From Nitrosomonas sp. (GTDB taxonomy: Bacteria > Pseudomonadota > Gammaproteobacteria > Burkholderiales > Nitrosomonadaceae): 55,059 bases of DNA. Positions 9,138-19,517 of the stretch are shown piece by piece (the stretch's first letter is position 1; the number at the start of each line of letters is the position of its first letter). The translations under genes and the position numbers were made by a program. Below the pieces are notes generated by a model. The model made no database searches. It was not told the DNA's origin and was given only the letters and a program-made list of their open reading frames with translations. The DNA lies in NCBI GenBank assembly GCA_024281695.1, contig JAMXAE010000003.1, positions 1 through 55,059 of the forward strand. The letters run 5' to 3'.

Positions 9138-11396
9138 ATGATAGCTCCAGATTTAGAAGTTAGTTTGCATATGGCATTTGTGGAGTCTAGACAAAAACGC
9201 TATGAATTTATTACAGTAGAGCATTTGTTGCTAGCGATGCTTGATAACGCAAGTGCTGCTGAAGTTTTAAATGCTTGCTTGGTGGATATTGAAGATTTAC
9301 GATTAGTGTTGTTGGATCATATAACACGACATACACCGATTATTAATGGTAATGAAGAAGTTGACACTCAGCCAACATTGGGCTTTCAGCGTGTCATTCA
9401 GCGAGCCATATTGCATGTTCAGTCATCAGGAAAGAAAGAAGTTACGGGTGCTAATGTGCTTGTGTCAATATTTGGTGAGAAAGATTCGCATGCAGTGCAT
9501 TTTTTGCACCAAAGGGGTGTTACACGTTTGGATGTGGTTAATTATATCTCACACAATATCCGAAAAGCACCGCAGAAAAATGATGCTAAAACTGGAAATG
9601 AAGGGGACGATGAGCCAGAATCCAATTCTGGTGGTTTGCTTGAGAATTACACGGTAAATCTTAATCACCTCGCACTAATTAATAAAATCGACCCTTTAAT
9701 AGGTCGTGACAAGGAGATTGAGCGTGTCATACAAACGTTATGTCGACGCCGTAAAAATAACCCATTATTAGTTGGTGAGGCTGGTGTAGGGAAAACTGCA
9801 ATTGCGGAAGGTTTGGCAAAACGTATCGTTGAAGAAGATGTGCCTGAGCTACTATTAAAGCATCAGATCTATGCTCTTGATATGGGAGCATTGTTAGCAG
9901 GTACCAAATATCGAGGAGATTTTGAGCAGCGCTTAAAAATGCTATTAAAGCAATTGACTGATAATCCAGTTGCTATTTTGTTTATTGATGAGATTCACAC
10001 ATTAATTGGTGCTGGAGCTGCTTCAGGTGGAGTCTTGGATGCATCAAATCTCTTAAAGCCAGTTTTGAGCACCGGGCAATTAAGATGTATTGGTGCCACG
10101 ACTTTTAGTGAATATCGCGGAATATTTGAGAAAGATCATGCATTATCAAGGCGCTTCCAGCAAATTGAAGTGAACGAACCCAGCGTGGATGAAACAGTAG
10201 CTATTTTGCGTGGCTTGAAATCACGTTATGAACAACATCATAAAGTTAAATATACCACCAGTGCGCTAATCTGCGCAGCAGAGCTATCAGAGCGCTATAT
10301 CAATGATAGGCATTTGCCGGATAAAGCAATTGATGTACTTGATGAAGCGGGAGCCGCGCAACGGATATTACCAAAATCGAAGAAACGTAAAATTATTGGT
10401 AAAAGTGAAATTGAGAACGTGGTAGCCAAGATTGCAAGAATTCCTCCTCAGAATATTTCGATGAATGATCGTAATAAGTTGAAGACACTGGATCGCGATA
10501 TGAAAGCCATTGTTTTTGGACAGGATAACGCAATTAATTCACTGACTGCCGCTATCAAAATGGCAAGAAGCGGGCTCGGTAATCCGCAGAAACCTGTAGG
10601 TTCTTTTCTTTTCTCAGGTCCGACAGGAGTAGGGAAAACCGAAGTAGCAAGACAGTTAGCGTATGCGCTTGGTATTCATTTGCATCGCTTCGATATGTCG
10701 GAATATATGGAACGTCATGCGGTATCTCGTTTGATTGGTGCGCCACCTGGGTATGTGGGCTATGATCAAGGTGGATTATTGACAGAAGCGGTGATAAAAC
10801 AACCTTACTCAGTTTTATTATTGGATGAAATTGAAAAAGCGCACACAGATATTTTTAATATTTTGTTGCAGGTCATGGATTATGGGACGTTAACAGATAA
10901 TAATGGACGCAAGGCAGATTTCCGTAATGTAATCATTATTATGACAACAAATGCGGGTGCCGAATCCCTCACTAAAGCTTCGATTGGATTTACAAAGTCA
11001 AAATTTTCTGGTGATGAGCTGGTAGATATAAAAAAGCTATTTACTCCTGAGTTTCGTAATCGATTGGATGCAATAATTTCATTCGCTTCTTTAGATCAGG
11101 AAGTTATTTTGCGTGTGACTGACAAGTTTTTAATTCAACTGGAAACACAATTGCATGAAAAGAAAGTAGAAGCTACATTTACAGAAAAATTGCGCAAATA
11201 TCTCGCAAAAAATGGTTTTGATCCGCTGATGGGCGCGCGTCCCATGGAGCGCCTTATCCAAGATGCAATTCGTGGTTCATTGGCTGATGAATTACTATTT
11301 GGGCGTCTTACTAATGGCGGTAAAGTAACGGTTGATATCGATAGTAATGATAAAGTGACTCTCTTTTTTGAGGAAGAGCCCGCATCAATTAATTGA
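9138..11396 (+). CDS. clpA: ATP-dependent Clp protease ATP-binding subunit ClpA
   Basis: A 752-residue AAA+ unfoldase that feeds ClpP. An N-terminal Clp repeat domain (about 1-145) is followed by an acidic linker and two AAA+ modules. Walker A motifs are GEAGVGKT (213-220) and GPTGVGKT (about 494-501); matching Walker B motifs are LFIDEIHTL and LLLDEIEKA. The C-terminal ClpB-type domain keeps the [10 protein letters not shown] block. GGAGGAA (9124-9130) lies within the end of clpS, so the two are probably coupled. No clpP is in the window. Confidence 0.97.
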   Translation: MIAPDLEVSLHMAFVESRQKRYEFITVEHLLLAMLDNASAAEVLNACLVDIEDLRLVLLDHITRHTPIINGNEEVDTQPTLGFQRVIQRAILHVQSSGKKEVTGANVLVSIFGEKDSHAVHFLHQRGVTRLDVVNYISHNIRKAPQKNDAKTGNEGDDEPESNSGGLLENYTVNLNHLALINKIDPLIGRDKEIERVIQTLCRRRKNNPLLVGEAGVGKTAIAEGLAKRIVEEDVPELLLKHQIYALDMGALLAGTKYRGDFEQRLKMLLKQLTDNPVAILFIDEIHTLIGAGAASGGVLDASNLLKPVLSTGQLRCIGATTFSEYRGIFEKDHALSRRFQQIEVNEPSVDETVAILRGLKSRYEQHHKVKYTTSALICAAELSERYINDRHLPDKAIDVLDEAGAAQRILPKSKKRKIIGKSEIENVVAKIARIPPQNISMNDRNKLKTLDRDMKAIVFGQDNAINSLTAAIKMARSGLGNPQKPVGSFLFSGPTGVGKTEVARQLAYALGIHLHRFDMSEYMERHAVSRLIGAPPGYVGYDQGGLLTEAVIKQPYSVLLLDEIEKAHTDIFNILLQVMDYGTLTDNNGRKADFRNVIIIMTTNAGAESLTKASIGFTKSKFSGDELVDIKKLFTPEFRNRLDAIISFASLDQEVILRVTDKFLIQLETQLHEKKVEATFTEKLRKYLAKNGFDPLMGARPMERLIQDAIRGSLADELLFGRLTNGGKVTVDIDSNDKVTLFFEEEPASIN

Positions 11397-12150
11397 TTCT
11401 AGTTACATATAAAAATGATGTTTATATTTCTACATTCGAATCCTCTGAAAAATAATCGGATATTTATTGAGGAGCTTTGTTTGCTTCATATTGTTTTTTT
11501 ATCTCTCTTGACGATTATTTCACTTGGAATGAATTCGATTGAAATGATGGTGTGGTACTACTTGCAATAGCGGTGCGCAACCACTTGATGAGGCTATGTG
11601 CGCTATAGCATAATGACGCTTATTTGCAGAAATACTCGTTTACAAATGGGTAATTGATTAGAAAGAAGATTCTTAATCCATAGATTTAAACGGATTAAGA
11701 ATGTGCACTCCTCTTCATATCTTTGTTGCAATAACTATTAAAGAAGCTCCTTTTGACCATCCTATCAGAGTCTTTTTTGTAATGCTGCAGTATAGAAATA
11801 AATGTAGGAAGAGAGTGGTATTAAATTCGTACCTTTCTCAAAGATGTTTGAGTATTTTCAAGAAAGCCAGTTATGAATTTTAATTGAAGTCGCAGAGGTG
11901 TTATCTTTTTTTGTTCGGAGAGGGTGTGTAGTCAAAAAGAATTTTTTAGTAAGTTTTTAGTAAGATTAAGAACACTTATCTAGGATTAATAGTGAAATTA
12001 TTTATTTTTAAGATGAGTCCATTCCCTTGAAGAATAAGATTCTTTTCTTTTCCTACCCTACTGTTCTGTGATCAGCTATATGCGTTTTAGTAGGTAGTGG
12101 TAATATACGCATTTTCTCAGTTTCTAACAATTTTAAAGGGCTGATATCAC
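11397..12150. promoter_or_regulatory. Long intergenic region between clpA and glyA
   Basis: About 750 AT-rich bases. I see no tRNA, riboswitch or convincing gene; a 60-codon frame at 11701-11883 starts inside a hairpin and has no ribosome-binding site. The only clear structure is a perfect inverted repeat at 11669-11702. The glyA promoter must lie near the right end, where AAAGGG (12135-12140) serves as the ribosome-binding site. Confidence 0.4.
11669..11702. repeat. Perfect 11-bp inverted repeat
   Basis: ATTCTTAATCC (11669-11679) and GGATTAAGAAT (11692-11702) pair perfectly around a 12-base loop. It is AT-rich, lies about 270 bases after clpA and has no adjacent T-run, so its use as a terminator is uncertain. 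Confidence 0.45.
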
Positions 12151-13398
12151 ATGTTTTCGCAGAAAAAAAGTATAGAAAGTGTTGATCCAGAAATATGGAA
12201 GGCGATTAAAGGCGAGATACAACGCCAAGAAGAATATATCGAATTAATTGCCTCAGAGAATTACGCAAGTCCCGCTGTGATGCAAGCTCAAGGTTCCGTG
12301 TTAACCAATAAATATGCAGAAGGCTACCCAGCCAAACGCTACTATGGCGGCTGTATGTATGCTGATCAGGTGGAACAATTAGCGATTGATCGCTTAAAAG
12401 CACTATTTGGTGCTGAGTATGTCAATGTGCAACCTCATTCAGGTTCTCAAGCCAATGCAGCGGTTTATCTTTCGGCATTAAAGCCTGGTGATACTTTGCT
12501 TGGCATGTCGCTAGCGCACGGAGGGCATTTAACCCATGGTTCTAGCGTTAATATGAGTGGGAAGATTTTTAATTCGATTTCTTATGGATTGCATCCAGAA
12601 ACTGAAGTACTGGATTATAACGAAGTAGAGCGACTAGCTCATGAGCATAAGCCAAAAATGATCGTTGCCGGTGCTTCTTCTTATGCCCGAGTCATTGATT
12701 GGAAAAGGTTTCGTAAGATTGCTGATGCAGTTGGTGCGTATCTGTTTGTTGATATGGCTCATTATGCCGGTCTGGTGGCAGCAGGTTTTTATCCTAATCC
12801 AGTTGGAATAGCAGATTTTGTTACCAGTACTACGCATAAAACGCTGCGCGGTCCACGTGGCGGTATTATCATGGCCAAGCCTGAGCATGAGAAGGCGTTG
12901 AATTCTGCCATTTTTCCGCAAACACAAGGTGGCCCATTGATGCATGTGATTGCAGCGAAGGCTGTTGCATTCAAGGAAGCTGCCACAAAAGAATTCAAAG
13001 ATTATCAAGAACAGGTTATCGAAAATGCGCGTGTAATGGCAAAAGTTTTGCAACAGCGCGGGCTCCGAATTGTGTCAGGTCAGACTGATTGTCATATGTT
13101 CCTGGTCGATTTGCGTGCAATGAATCTGACTGGTAAGCAAGCAGAAGAATCACTTGAGTTGGCGCATATTACAGTGAATAAAAATGCTATTCCCAACGAC
13201 CCACAAAAACCATTTGTTACCAGCGGTATCCGAGTTGGGTCGCCAGCAATAACTACGCGAGGATTTAAAGAACTGGAAGTGGAACAATTGGCCAATTTAA
13301 TCGCTGATGTACTTGCTGCGCCTACAGATTCCGTCGTTTTATCACGTGTAGCCACTGAAGCAAAACAGTTATGTGCAAAATTCCCAGTATATGGATAG
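12151..13398 (+). CDS. glyA: Serine hydroxymethyltransferase
   Basis: A PLP enzyme that interconverts serine and glycine with transfer of the one-carbon unit to tetrahydrofolate. The protein is 415 residues, the usual bacterial length. The PLP lysine is K230 in [12 protein letters not shown], and the N-terminal [19 protein letters not shown] block and YPAKRYYGG loop are intact. It begins a plus-strand run glyA-nrdR-ribD, an order often seen in betaproteobacteria. The spacing to nrdR is 54 bases, which allows co-transcription. Confidence 0.98.
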   Translation: MFSQKKSIESVDPEIWKAIKGEIQRQEEYIELIASENYASPAVMQAQGSVLTNKYAEGYPAKRYYGGCMYADQVEQLAIDRLKALFGAEYVNVQPHSGSQANAAVYLSALKPGDTLLGMSLAHGGHLTHGSSVNMSGKIFNSISYGLHPETEVLDYNEVERLAHEHKPKMIVAGASSYARVIDWKRFRKIADAVGAYLFVDMAHYAGLVAAGFYPNPVGIADFVTSTTHKTLRGPRGGIIMAKPEHEKALNSAIFPQTQGGPLMHVIAAKAVAFKEAATKEFKDYQEQVIENARVMAKVLQQRGLRIVSGQTDCHMFLVDLRAMNLTGKQAEESLELAHITVNKNAIPNDPQKPFVTSGIRVGSPAITTRGFKELEVEQLANLIADVLAAPTDSVVLSRVATEAKQLCAKFPVYG

Positions 13399-13452
13399 AT
13401 GCACCAGGTTTGGCAGATGTAAGAAGTAACTATCTGTTCAGGGTAACTTAGT

Positions 13453-13935
13453 ATGAAATGTCCTTTTTGCAATGCAGATGACACTAATGTGATGGATTCT
13501 CGTGTGAGTGAAGATGGTCATAAAATACGTCGTCGGCGTCGTTGTCAGGCTTGTGACAAACGTTTTACGACCTATGAAACGGTCGAATTACGTTTGCCGC
13601 AAGTTGTAAAACATGATGGTAATCGTGCTGAGTTTGATCGGAATAAATTGTTGACAGGATTTAAACGAGCACTTCATAAACGTCCCGTTCCTACTAGCTA
13701 TGTGGATGCCGCGATAGACCGGATTGTGCAAAAGTTTTTAAGCACGGGAGAACGTGAGGTTTCATCACGTAGTATTGGTGAGAGCGTGATGCAAGAACTT
13801 TATCAATTGGATGAAGTCGCTTATATCCGTTTCGCATCGGTTTATAAGAGCTTCCAGGATATCGATGATTTTCGTAATGCTATCAAGGAAGTCAAAAACC
13901 CCCATGAGCAATTGTCATCCAAGAAAGTAACTTAG
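13453..13935 (+). CDS. nrdR: Transcriptional repressor NrdR
   Basis: A 160-residue nucleotide-sensing repressor of ribonucleotide reductase genes. The N-terminal zinc ribbon has cysteines at 3, 6, 31 and 34 with the [13 protein letters not shown] block, followed by an ATP-cone domain (about 49-139) that reads ATP and dATP. Length and architecture are standard. It lies between glyA and ribD. No NrdR box was looked for or is claimed in this window. Confidence 0.97.
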   Translation: MKCPFCNADDTNVMDSRVSEDGHKIRRRRRCQACDKRFTTYETVELRLPQVVKHDGNRAEFDRNKLLTGFKRALHKRPVPTSYVDAAIDRIVQKFLSTGEREVSSRSIGESVMQELYQLDEVAYIRFASVYKSFQDIDDFRNAIKEVKNPHEQLSSKKVT

Positions 13936-14019
13936 AAATTAGCATTTAATAGTTATTTTGTCGGCTGACTCTACAGTCAAACCCATTAGATTGTCTGTTC
14001 TTACAAAAACTTTACCAAT

Positions 14020-15111
14020 ATGTTTACTCCCGCTGATTATGCATTCATGTCATATGCTCTGCGACTAGCGGAGAAAGGTCTTTATAGCACGCCACCGAAT
14101 CCACGTGTTGGTTGTGTGATTACACAAAACGAACAGATTGTTGGGAGTGGCTGGCATGAACGAGCAGGACAATCGCATGCGGAGATTAATGCATTGAATG
14201 TTGCAGGAGTGGCGGCACGGGGAGCGACTGCTTATGTAACGTTGGAGCCTTGTAGTCATTATGGACGTACGCCACCTTGTGCTGATGCTTTGATCGAGTC
14301 AGGTATTGCTAAGGTCATCATCAGCATGGAAGATCCTAATCCAATCGTATCGGGGCGGGGGTGTGCATTATTGGAGAGAGCCGGAATCGTAGTGCAAACT
14401 GGCTTATTACAAGCGGATGCGCGTGCGCTGAATATAGGTTTTGTCGCTCGTATGACTTCCCAAAGGCCATGGATCAGATTAAAAACAGCTGCTAGCCTGG
14501 ATGGTAAGACGGCGCTGAATAATGGAATCAGTCAGTGGATTACGGGCGAAGCTGCAAGACAGGATGGTCATCGGTGGCGAGCTCGTTCATGCGCCGTAAT
14601 GACAGGTATCGGTACAATCAAATCAGACAATCCTCGACTGACCGTTCGTCATGTCGAAACATCGCGTCAACCTAAGAAAATAGTCTTGGATAGTCATTTA
14701 GTTATTCCATTGGACGCTAAATTATTGCAAGGTGAAGAAGAGGTGTTTATTTTTACCGCTCTTGATGAAGCTCTGGAGAAAAAGACAGTACTGAAGAAGA
14801 TGGGTGTTCAGGTCATTGTTTTGCCTAATAACGAAGGTGGGGTGGATCTGACAAGAATGATGACCATGCTGGCTGATTTTGGAATGAATGAAGTGTTGGT
14901 TGAAGCGGGGTGTGGATTAAATGGCGCTTTAGTACATGCCGGATTAGTGGATGAACTGATTATTTTTCTGGCCCCACATCTGCTGGGAAATAATGCGCAA
15001 GGTATGTTAAAGCTGCCAGAATTAGTGAATCTGGAACAAAAGAAAGTACTTAGAATTCAGGATTTACGCATGATTGGGCGAGATATCCGAGTGATTGCAA
15101 CGTTTCTATAA
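14020..15111 (+). CDS. ribD: Bifunctional riboflavin deaminase/reductase RibD
   Basis: Catalyses the deamination of the pyrimidine intermediate and the following NADPH-dependent reduction in riboflavin synthesis. The 363-residue protein has an N-terminal deaminase domain with zinc ligands in HAEINAL and EPCSHYGRTPPC, and a C-terminal reductase domain beginning near RPWIRLKTAASLDGK. No FMN riboswitch is seen upstream. The start ATG has no clear Shine-Dalgarno site but the N-terminus matches the family. Its end is 11 bases from the stop of the convergent regulator gene. Confidence 0.97.
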   Translation: MFTPADYAFMSYALRLAEKGLYSTPPNPRVGCVITQNEQIVGSGWHERAGQSHAEINALNVAGVAARGATAYVTLEPCSHYGRTPPCADALIESGIAKVIISMEDPNPIVSGRGCALLERAGIVVQTGLLQADARALNIGFVARMTSQRPWIRLKTAASLDGKTALNNGISQWITGEAARQDGHRWRARSCAVMTGIGTIKSDNPRLTVRHVETSRQPKKIVLDSHLVIPLDAKLLQGEEEVFIFTALDEALEKKTVLKKMGVQVIVLPNNEGGVDLTRMMTMLADFGMNEVLVEAGCGLNGALVHAGLVDELIIFLAPHLLGNNAQGMLKLPELVNLEQKKVLRIQDLRMIGRDIRVIATFL

Positions 15112-15122
15112 GATTGTTTGCT

Positions 15123-15686
15123 TTATTCACGATGAGGTCTTTTGGCAAGTTTACGCTGCAATGTGCGACGATGCATATTTAATATTCGTGCAGTAACCGA
15201 TATGTTATTGTCGTTTTCAACCAAAATACGATGAATGTACTCCCATTCCAGTCGGCCAACTGACAAAGGATTTTCACTAATGGGCGTATTGGCTTCACCT
15301 TCTGTGCGTTCGAAGGCTGCCATGATTTCATCCGCATCGACGGGTTTCGCAAGATAGTGCGTGGCACCCAGCTTAATAGCTTCAACTGCAGTGGCAATGC
15401 TAGCATAGCCAGTCAACATGACAATGCGCGTGCCGGGATCTTGTGTTTTTAGTTGCTCGACTAAAACTAATCCGGATTCACTAGACAATTTCAGATCGAC
15501 AATCGCATATTCAGGTGACGACGCTTCAGCCTGTTTTAATGCATCTTCGATAGTATGTAAACATGCTACGCTGAAACCACGTTTTTTCATGGCTTTTGCT
15601 AATACATCACAGAATACTTCATCATCATCGACGATCAATAAGCTAGGGTATTCGTTGATATCTGGTGGCGAAGTTTCGATCATCAT
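15123..15686 (-). CDS. regA: RegA/PrrA/ActR-type response regulator
   Basis: A 187-residue regulator. The receiver domain has the acidic cluster DDD (20-22), phospho-acceptor D64 in IVDLKL, a conserved T in MLTGYAS and K in LAKPVD. A short linker leads to a Fis-type helix-turn-helix ending SVTARILNMHRRTLQRKL. The compact size, receiver-Fis layout and pairing with a RegB-like kinase identify the RegA/PrrA/ActR family, which in other proteobacteria controls respiration, carbon fixation and nitrogen genes in response to redox state. It starts eight bases after the kinase stop, in the same operon. Target genes in this organism are unknown. Confidence 0.92.
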   Translation of the reverse strand: MMIETSPPDINEYPSLLIVDDDEVFCDVLAKAMKKRGFSVACLHTIEDALKQAEASSPEYAIVDLKLSSESGLVLVEQLKTQDPGTRIVMLTGYASIATAVEAIKLGATHYLAKPVDADEIMAAFERTEGEANTPISENPLSVGRLEWEYIHRILVENDNNISVTARILNMHRRTLQRKLAKRPHRE

Positions 15687-15694
15687 ATCTCTAC

Positions 15695-16954
15695 CTACTC
15701 TATCAATGGTAAAACTACCTGTGTGCAGGCTCCACCACTTTCAAGGTTAAACAAACGGACACTGCCACCAAATCGTTCAATGTTTGCATTGGCAAGAAAT
15801 AAGCCAATTCCGAAGCCCTGTCCGGGGGCTTTGCTGGAAAAAAAAGCATCGCCAGCCCGTTGCATGGCTTCAGCAGACAATCCTTCACCGTCATCAATAA
15901 TTTCAAGCTGTAATGCCGATGATTTCCAATTACTTTTGATCTCAATACATTTTGAAGATGCATCCGCAGCATTATTGAGTAGATTTAATATTGATTGACT
16001 CAATAATTGATTATCCATAATTCTGGGAGCAGGCTGCACTCCTGTACTTCGATAAGTGAATTTAACGGAAGGGCGTATCAATTTCCATTTGTCAAGAATC
16101 TGATGAAGAAACTCGTCGACGTGCAGTTCGCTGCCATGTTCAGCCCTGGTTTGGCCTGCTTTCGCTAATAGTTGAGTTAAGGTTTGTTTGCAGTGAGTAA
16201 TTTGATCTCGCAGAATACGAATGTTATTCTGAAATTCACTGTCGTGCATGTATTCTTGTTGTAATTCTCCTGTTACAACAGCCATGGTTGAAAGTGGAGT
16301 ACCCAGTTCATGCGCTGCACCGGCAGCCAGCGTTCCCAAAGCAATAATTTGTTCATTGCGTAACGCCTGTTCTCGGGCTTTAGCAAGGTCTCTATCCCGG
16401 TCTCGGATAGAGGAACTCATTCTAACCACAAACCATGCAATGATAACGGTGCTTAGTACAAATGCTAGCCACATACCTGAAACATGCACTGTAAATTCAA
16501 TCAGATGATTGTTGTGATCGTGAGGTAGGGGAATATAGTTAAACAGTAATAATGTATAACATCCGATTGTGATAATAGCCATAACCCATGTGTAACGCCA
16601 AGGCAGTGTGGCGGCTGCGATTGTTAAAGGGAGTAGGTATAATGAAATAAACGGATTGGTTGATCCACCGCTGAAATACAATAAAGTACTGAGTGCCAGA
16701 ACATCTATGAGTAACTGTAAGAAAAATTCTATATGAGATACCGGCCATTTACGATGCAATCGAATCCACGTCAGTAAATTTAGCAGCGCGAGTATGGCAA
16801 TAACTGTGACCAATTGAGTCCAGGGGATGACAATATCGATGGTCCAGTACACCAAAGTTAGTGTTAAGCATTGTGCAATAATGGCGATATTCCGCAGCAA
16901 GAATAAACGTTGTAAATTTTTACTGAGAGGCGATTGACTAAGGTCACTAAACAT
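15695..16954 (-). CDS. regB: RegB/PrrB-type redox sensor histidine kinase
   Basis: A 419-residue kinase with about six membrane helices (roughly 17-177), then DHp and ATPase domains. The quinone-sensing heptapeptide GGxxNPF is present as GGSTNPF (96-102). The phosphorylated histidine is H215 in AAHELGTPLS. C255 lies exactly 40 residues later, the same spacing as H225 and the redox-active C265 of Rhodobacter capsulatus RegB. The ATP-binding G boxes (DDGEGL, GFGIGL) are intact. This supports a working redox sensor reading the quinone pool. It is upstream of regA in a two-gene operon. Confidence 0.93.
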   Translation of the reverse strand: MFSDLSQSPLSKNLQRLFLLRNIAIIAQCLTLTLVYWTIDIVIPWTQLVTVIAILALLNLLTWIRLHRKWPVSHIEFFLQLLIDVLALSTLLYFSGGSTNPFISLYLLPLTIAAATLPWRYTWVMAIITIGCYTLLLFNYIPLPHDHNNHLIEFTVHVSGMWLAFVLSTVIIAWFVVRMSSSIRDRDRDLAKAREQALRNEQIIALGTLAAGAAHELGTPLSTMAVVTGELQQEYMHDSEFQNNIRILRDQITHCKQTLTQLLAKAGQTRAEHGSELHVDEFLHQILDKWKLIRPSVKFTYRSTGVQPAPRIMDNQLLSQSILNLLNNAADASSKCIEIKSNWKSSALQLEIIDDGEGLSAEAMQRAGDAFFSSKAPGQGFGIGLFLANANIERFGGSVRLFNLESGGACTQVVLPLIE

Positions 16955-17338
16955 GATGCAAAGATAGATGTGGAGAAGTTTTGGCTTATTTGTAAAATAA
17001 GATAGAACATTAGCTTAAATTCATTCACATTGCTATGTGACAAATTGTCTCAGCCCAGATTGGGCAGCTTAGAATTGCAAAACATATTCTGTTTGAGGAA
17101 ACTTTTTTCTTAATGTGAATTCCAGAAAAAGATCGATGGCATACAGTTCGTTGTGCTATTCATTGTCGCGCTAAAGATGCTTGATTATACAGCCTTGATA
17201 AAGAATTCCTGATTCTGGGGAAATTTCATCCGAGCGAGTGTTTATCAGAATCATGGTAACTAATGGTTTTTTCAGTTAGAATCATGGGCCATTTTATCTT
17301 ATGCCAATGAATTCGCATTATCTTTACGGAATTATTTT
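16955..17338. promoter_or_regulatory. Divergent region between regB and the DAHP synthase gene
   Basis: About 380 bases separate the two divergent starts. I see no gene and no named site. Promoters for both units must be here. Confidence 0.4.
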
Positions 17339-18457
17339 ATGATTCTTATTCTTGTTCCAAATACCCGGTTGGATAGTCCGGAGTATAAACAATTGTCGTT
17401 GCATCTAGCTAATTTTTCCGGGATATCTACGCGAGTACATACTGAAGTTGGTATTGAACAAACGCTGACAGAGATCTATCTGATTGGTAACACTAAAGTA
17501 TTATCTATTGAAGATGTCAGTTCCCTTCCCTGTGTCGATCGAGTTGTAAGGGTTTCTGAAGAATATCGTGTTTTGGGACGGCATAAAAATGATGATCGTC
17601 CAACTTTCTTTGATTATAACGGTGTTCGTTTTGGCCAGGATACTCTCAATGTATTCGCAGGGTTGTGTGCAGTTGATACTATTGAGCATGTTGAGATGAT
17701 GATGAAGGCATTGCGAGACTACGGACAGGTATGTACGCGCATGGGAGCTTATAAACCGCGTACCAGCCCTTATTCATTTCAGGGACATGGTAAAACGTGT
17801 TTGCCTTATGTATTCGATCTGGCAGGGAAATACGGGATCAAAGTGATCGCGATGGAGATCACGCACGAATCTCATTTGGAGGAGATACGCGATGCGCTTT
17901 ATCAAACGGGGAATGCGACCGGGGTTATGTTACAGATTGGAACCAGGAATACTCAGAATTTTGAGCTACTAAAGATTGTTGGCCGTCAGCAGAATTTTCC
18001 GGTGCTGATTAAACGAGGTTTTGGTATTACCTTGGATGAATCTCTGAATGCTGCTGAGTACTTGGCTTCGGAAGGAAATCGTAAAGTAGTTTTTGGATTG
18101 CGTGGTATGAAAACGAATATGGGGGATCCGCATCGTAATTTTGTTGATTTCTCACATGTGCCTGTTGTCAGGCGCTTAACACGTATGCCAGTTTGTATCG
18201 ATCCATCGCATTCAGTAGGTACTCGTGCAAGTTCGGCAGATGGTATCCTTGATATTATGCACGTGACAGCTCAAGGTGTATTGGCAGGTGCCAATATGGT
18301 ATTGGTTGATTTTCATCCGGCTCCAAGCAAAGCACTGGTTGATGGACCACAAGCATTGTTAATGAAAGAGTTACCACAATTTTTGGAAGATATCCAAATT
18401 GCACGAGAGGCTTATGAAAAACGTGTTGTATTGGCCGCACGCTATCGAGAAGAATAA
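17339..18457 (+). CDS. aroF: 3-deoxy-7-phosphoheptulonate synthase (DAHP synthase, type I-beta)
   Basis: Catalyses the first step of aromatic amino-acid synthesis, condensing phosphoenolpyruvate and erythrose 4-phosphate. The 372-residue protein has an N-terminal ferredoxin-like extension (about 1-70) as in Thermotoga-type enzymes, then a TIM barrel. Active-site blocks are GAYKPRTSPYSFQG (about 136-149), the lysine of LIKRGF and CIDPSHSVG. The I-beta class is unlike the AroFGH enzymes of E. coli, so the symbol is only a label. The ferredoxin-like domain is the usual site of allosteric control. The ATG has only a weak ribosome-binding site (ACGGAA). Confidence 0.9.
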   Translation: MILILVPNTRLDSPEYKQLSLHLANFSGISTRVHTEVGIEQTLTEIYLIGNTKVLSIEDVSSLPCVDRVVRVSEEYRVLGRHKNDDRPTFFDYNGVRFGQDTLNVFAGLCAVDTIEHVEMMMKALRDYGQVCTRMGAYKPRTSPYSFQGHGKTCLPYVFDLAGKYGIKVIAMEITHESHLEEIRDALYQTGNATGVMLQIGTRNTQNFELLKIVGRQQNFPVLIKRGFGITLDESLNAAEYLASEGNRKVVFGLRGMKTNMGDPHRNFVDFSHVPVVRRLTRMPVCIDPSHSVGTRASSADGILDIMHVTAQGVLAGANMVLVDFHPAPSKALVDGPQALLMKELPQFLEDIQIAREAYEKRVVLAARYREE

Positions 18458-18565
18458 AACACTGTCAAAGTTTCAATGCCTGACATTCATTGAATTAGGT
18501 GAAGAATAATGCCTTATCACTGAATTTGGGCATAAGCAAAATACCCATAGTTGGAGAATAAATAA

Positions 18566-19510
18566 ATGATCAAAGTACTACTCTCAAATCCAAGAGGCTT
18601 CTGTGCTGGTGTGGATCGCGCAATAGAAATTGTTGAACGAGCATTGACAATGCATGGTGCGCCCATTTATGTGCGTCATGAAGTTGTGCATAACCGCTTT
18701 GTGGTTGAGAATCTTGAGAAGAAAGGAGCGGTTTTTGTAGAAAATCTGGATGAGGTGCCACAAGATAGTATCTTGATTTTTAGTGCACATGGTGTTTCCC
18801 ATGCGGTACGAAGAGAAGCTGCAGATCGAAAATTGAAAGTATTTGATGCGACTTGCCCGCTGGTTACCAAAGTGCATGTGGAAGTAGCTAAGATGCGTAA
18901 AGATGGGAAAGAAATCATTATGATCGGTCATCAAGGCCACCCAGAAGTTGAAGGCACGATGGGGCAGATTGAAGGTGACGATAAAGGGATGTATCTGGTA
19001 GAAACCGAAACGGATGTTGATACCTTAAAAGTTAAGGATGAAACAAATTTGGCGTATGTGACGCAGACGACATTGTCGGTCGACGATGCTGCGCGCATTG
19101 TCGATGCATTGAAACGTCGCTTTCCCATGATTACTGGCCCCAAGAAAGATGATATTTGCTACGCCACACAGAATCGCCAAGATGCCGTTAAACAAATGGT
19201 TAATCAATGTGACTTAGTCATCGTTGTGGGTTCTCCCAATAGTTCGAATTCAAATCGGTTATGCGAAGTGGCGAGGAATGCCAATGTAGAAGCCTATATG
19301 GTAGACCGTGCTGAGCAGTTACAAGAAGAGTGGTTTGTCGGAAAAAAAATTATCGGTATTACGGCTGGCGCTTCAGCTCCAGAAATATTAGTACAACAGG
19401 TGATATCACGCCTCAAACAAATCGGAGCTGAGCAAATTGGTGAAGATGTAACGATAGAAGAGTTAAGTGGTGTGGTTGAATCGGTTGTATTTCCATTACC
19501 GAAAGCTTAA
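18566..19510 (+). CDS. ispH: 4-hydroxy-3-methylbut-2-enyl diphosphate reductase
   Basis: The last enzyme of the MEP isoprenoid pathway; its [4Fe-4S] cluster reduces HMBPP to IPP and DMAPP. The 314-residue protein carries the three cluster cysteines C13 (NPRGFCAGV), C97 (DATCPLV) and C198 ([11 protein letters not shown]). Conserved histidines are visible in HEVVHN and GHQGHPE. GGAG precedes the ATG. It lies 108 bases after the DAHP synthase gene on the same strand and faces thiO tail to tail, seven bases apart. Confidence 0.98.
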   Translation: MIKVLLSNPRGFCAGVDRAIEIVERALTMHGAPIYVRHEVVHNRFVVENLEKKGAVFVENLDEVPQDSILIFSAHGVSHAVRREAADRKLKVFDATCPLVTKVHVEVAKMRKDGKEIIMIGHQGHPEVEGTMGQIEGDDKGMYLVETETDVDTLKVKDETNLAYVTQTTLSVDDAARIVDALKRRFPMITGPKKDDICYATQNRQDAVKQMVNQCDLVIVVGSPNSSNSNRLCEVARNANVEAYMVDRAEQLQEEWFVGKKIIGITAGASAPEILVQQVISRLKQIGAEQIGEDVTIEELSGVVESVVFPLPKA

Positions 19511-19517
19511 TTAACAG

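Noticed and set aside
11701..11883. 60-codon plus-strand frame between clpA and glyA
   Set aside because: The ATG lies at the edge of an inverted repeat, there is no Shine-Dalgarno site, and the protein resembles nothing known.
12634..13053. 139-codon antisense frame within glyA
   Set aside because: A shadow of glyA; its cysteine- and histidine-rich composition is typical of a wrong frame.
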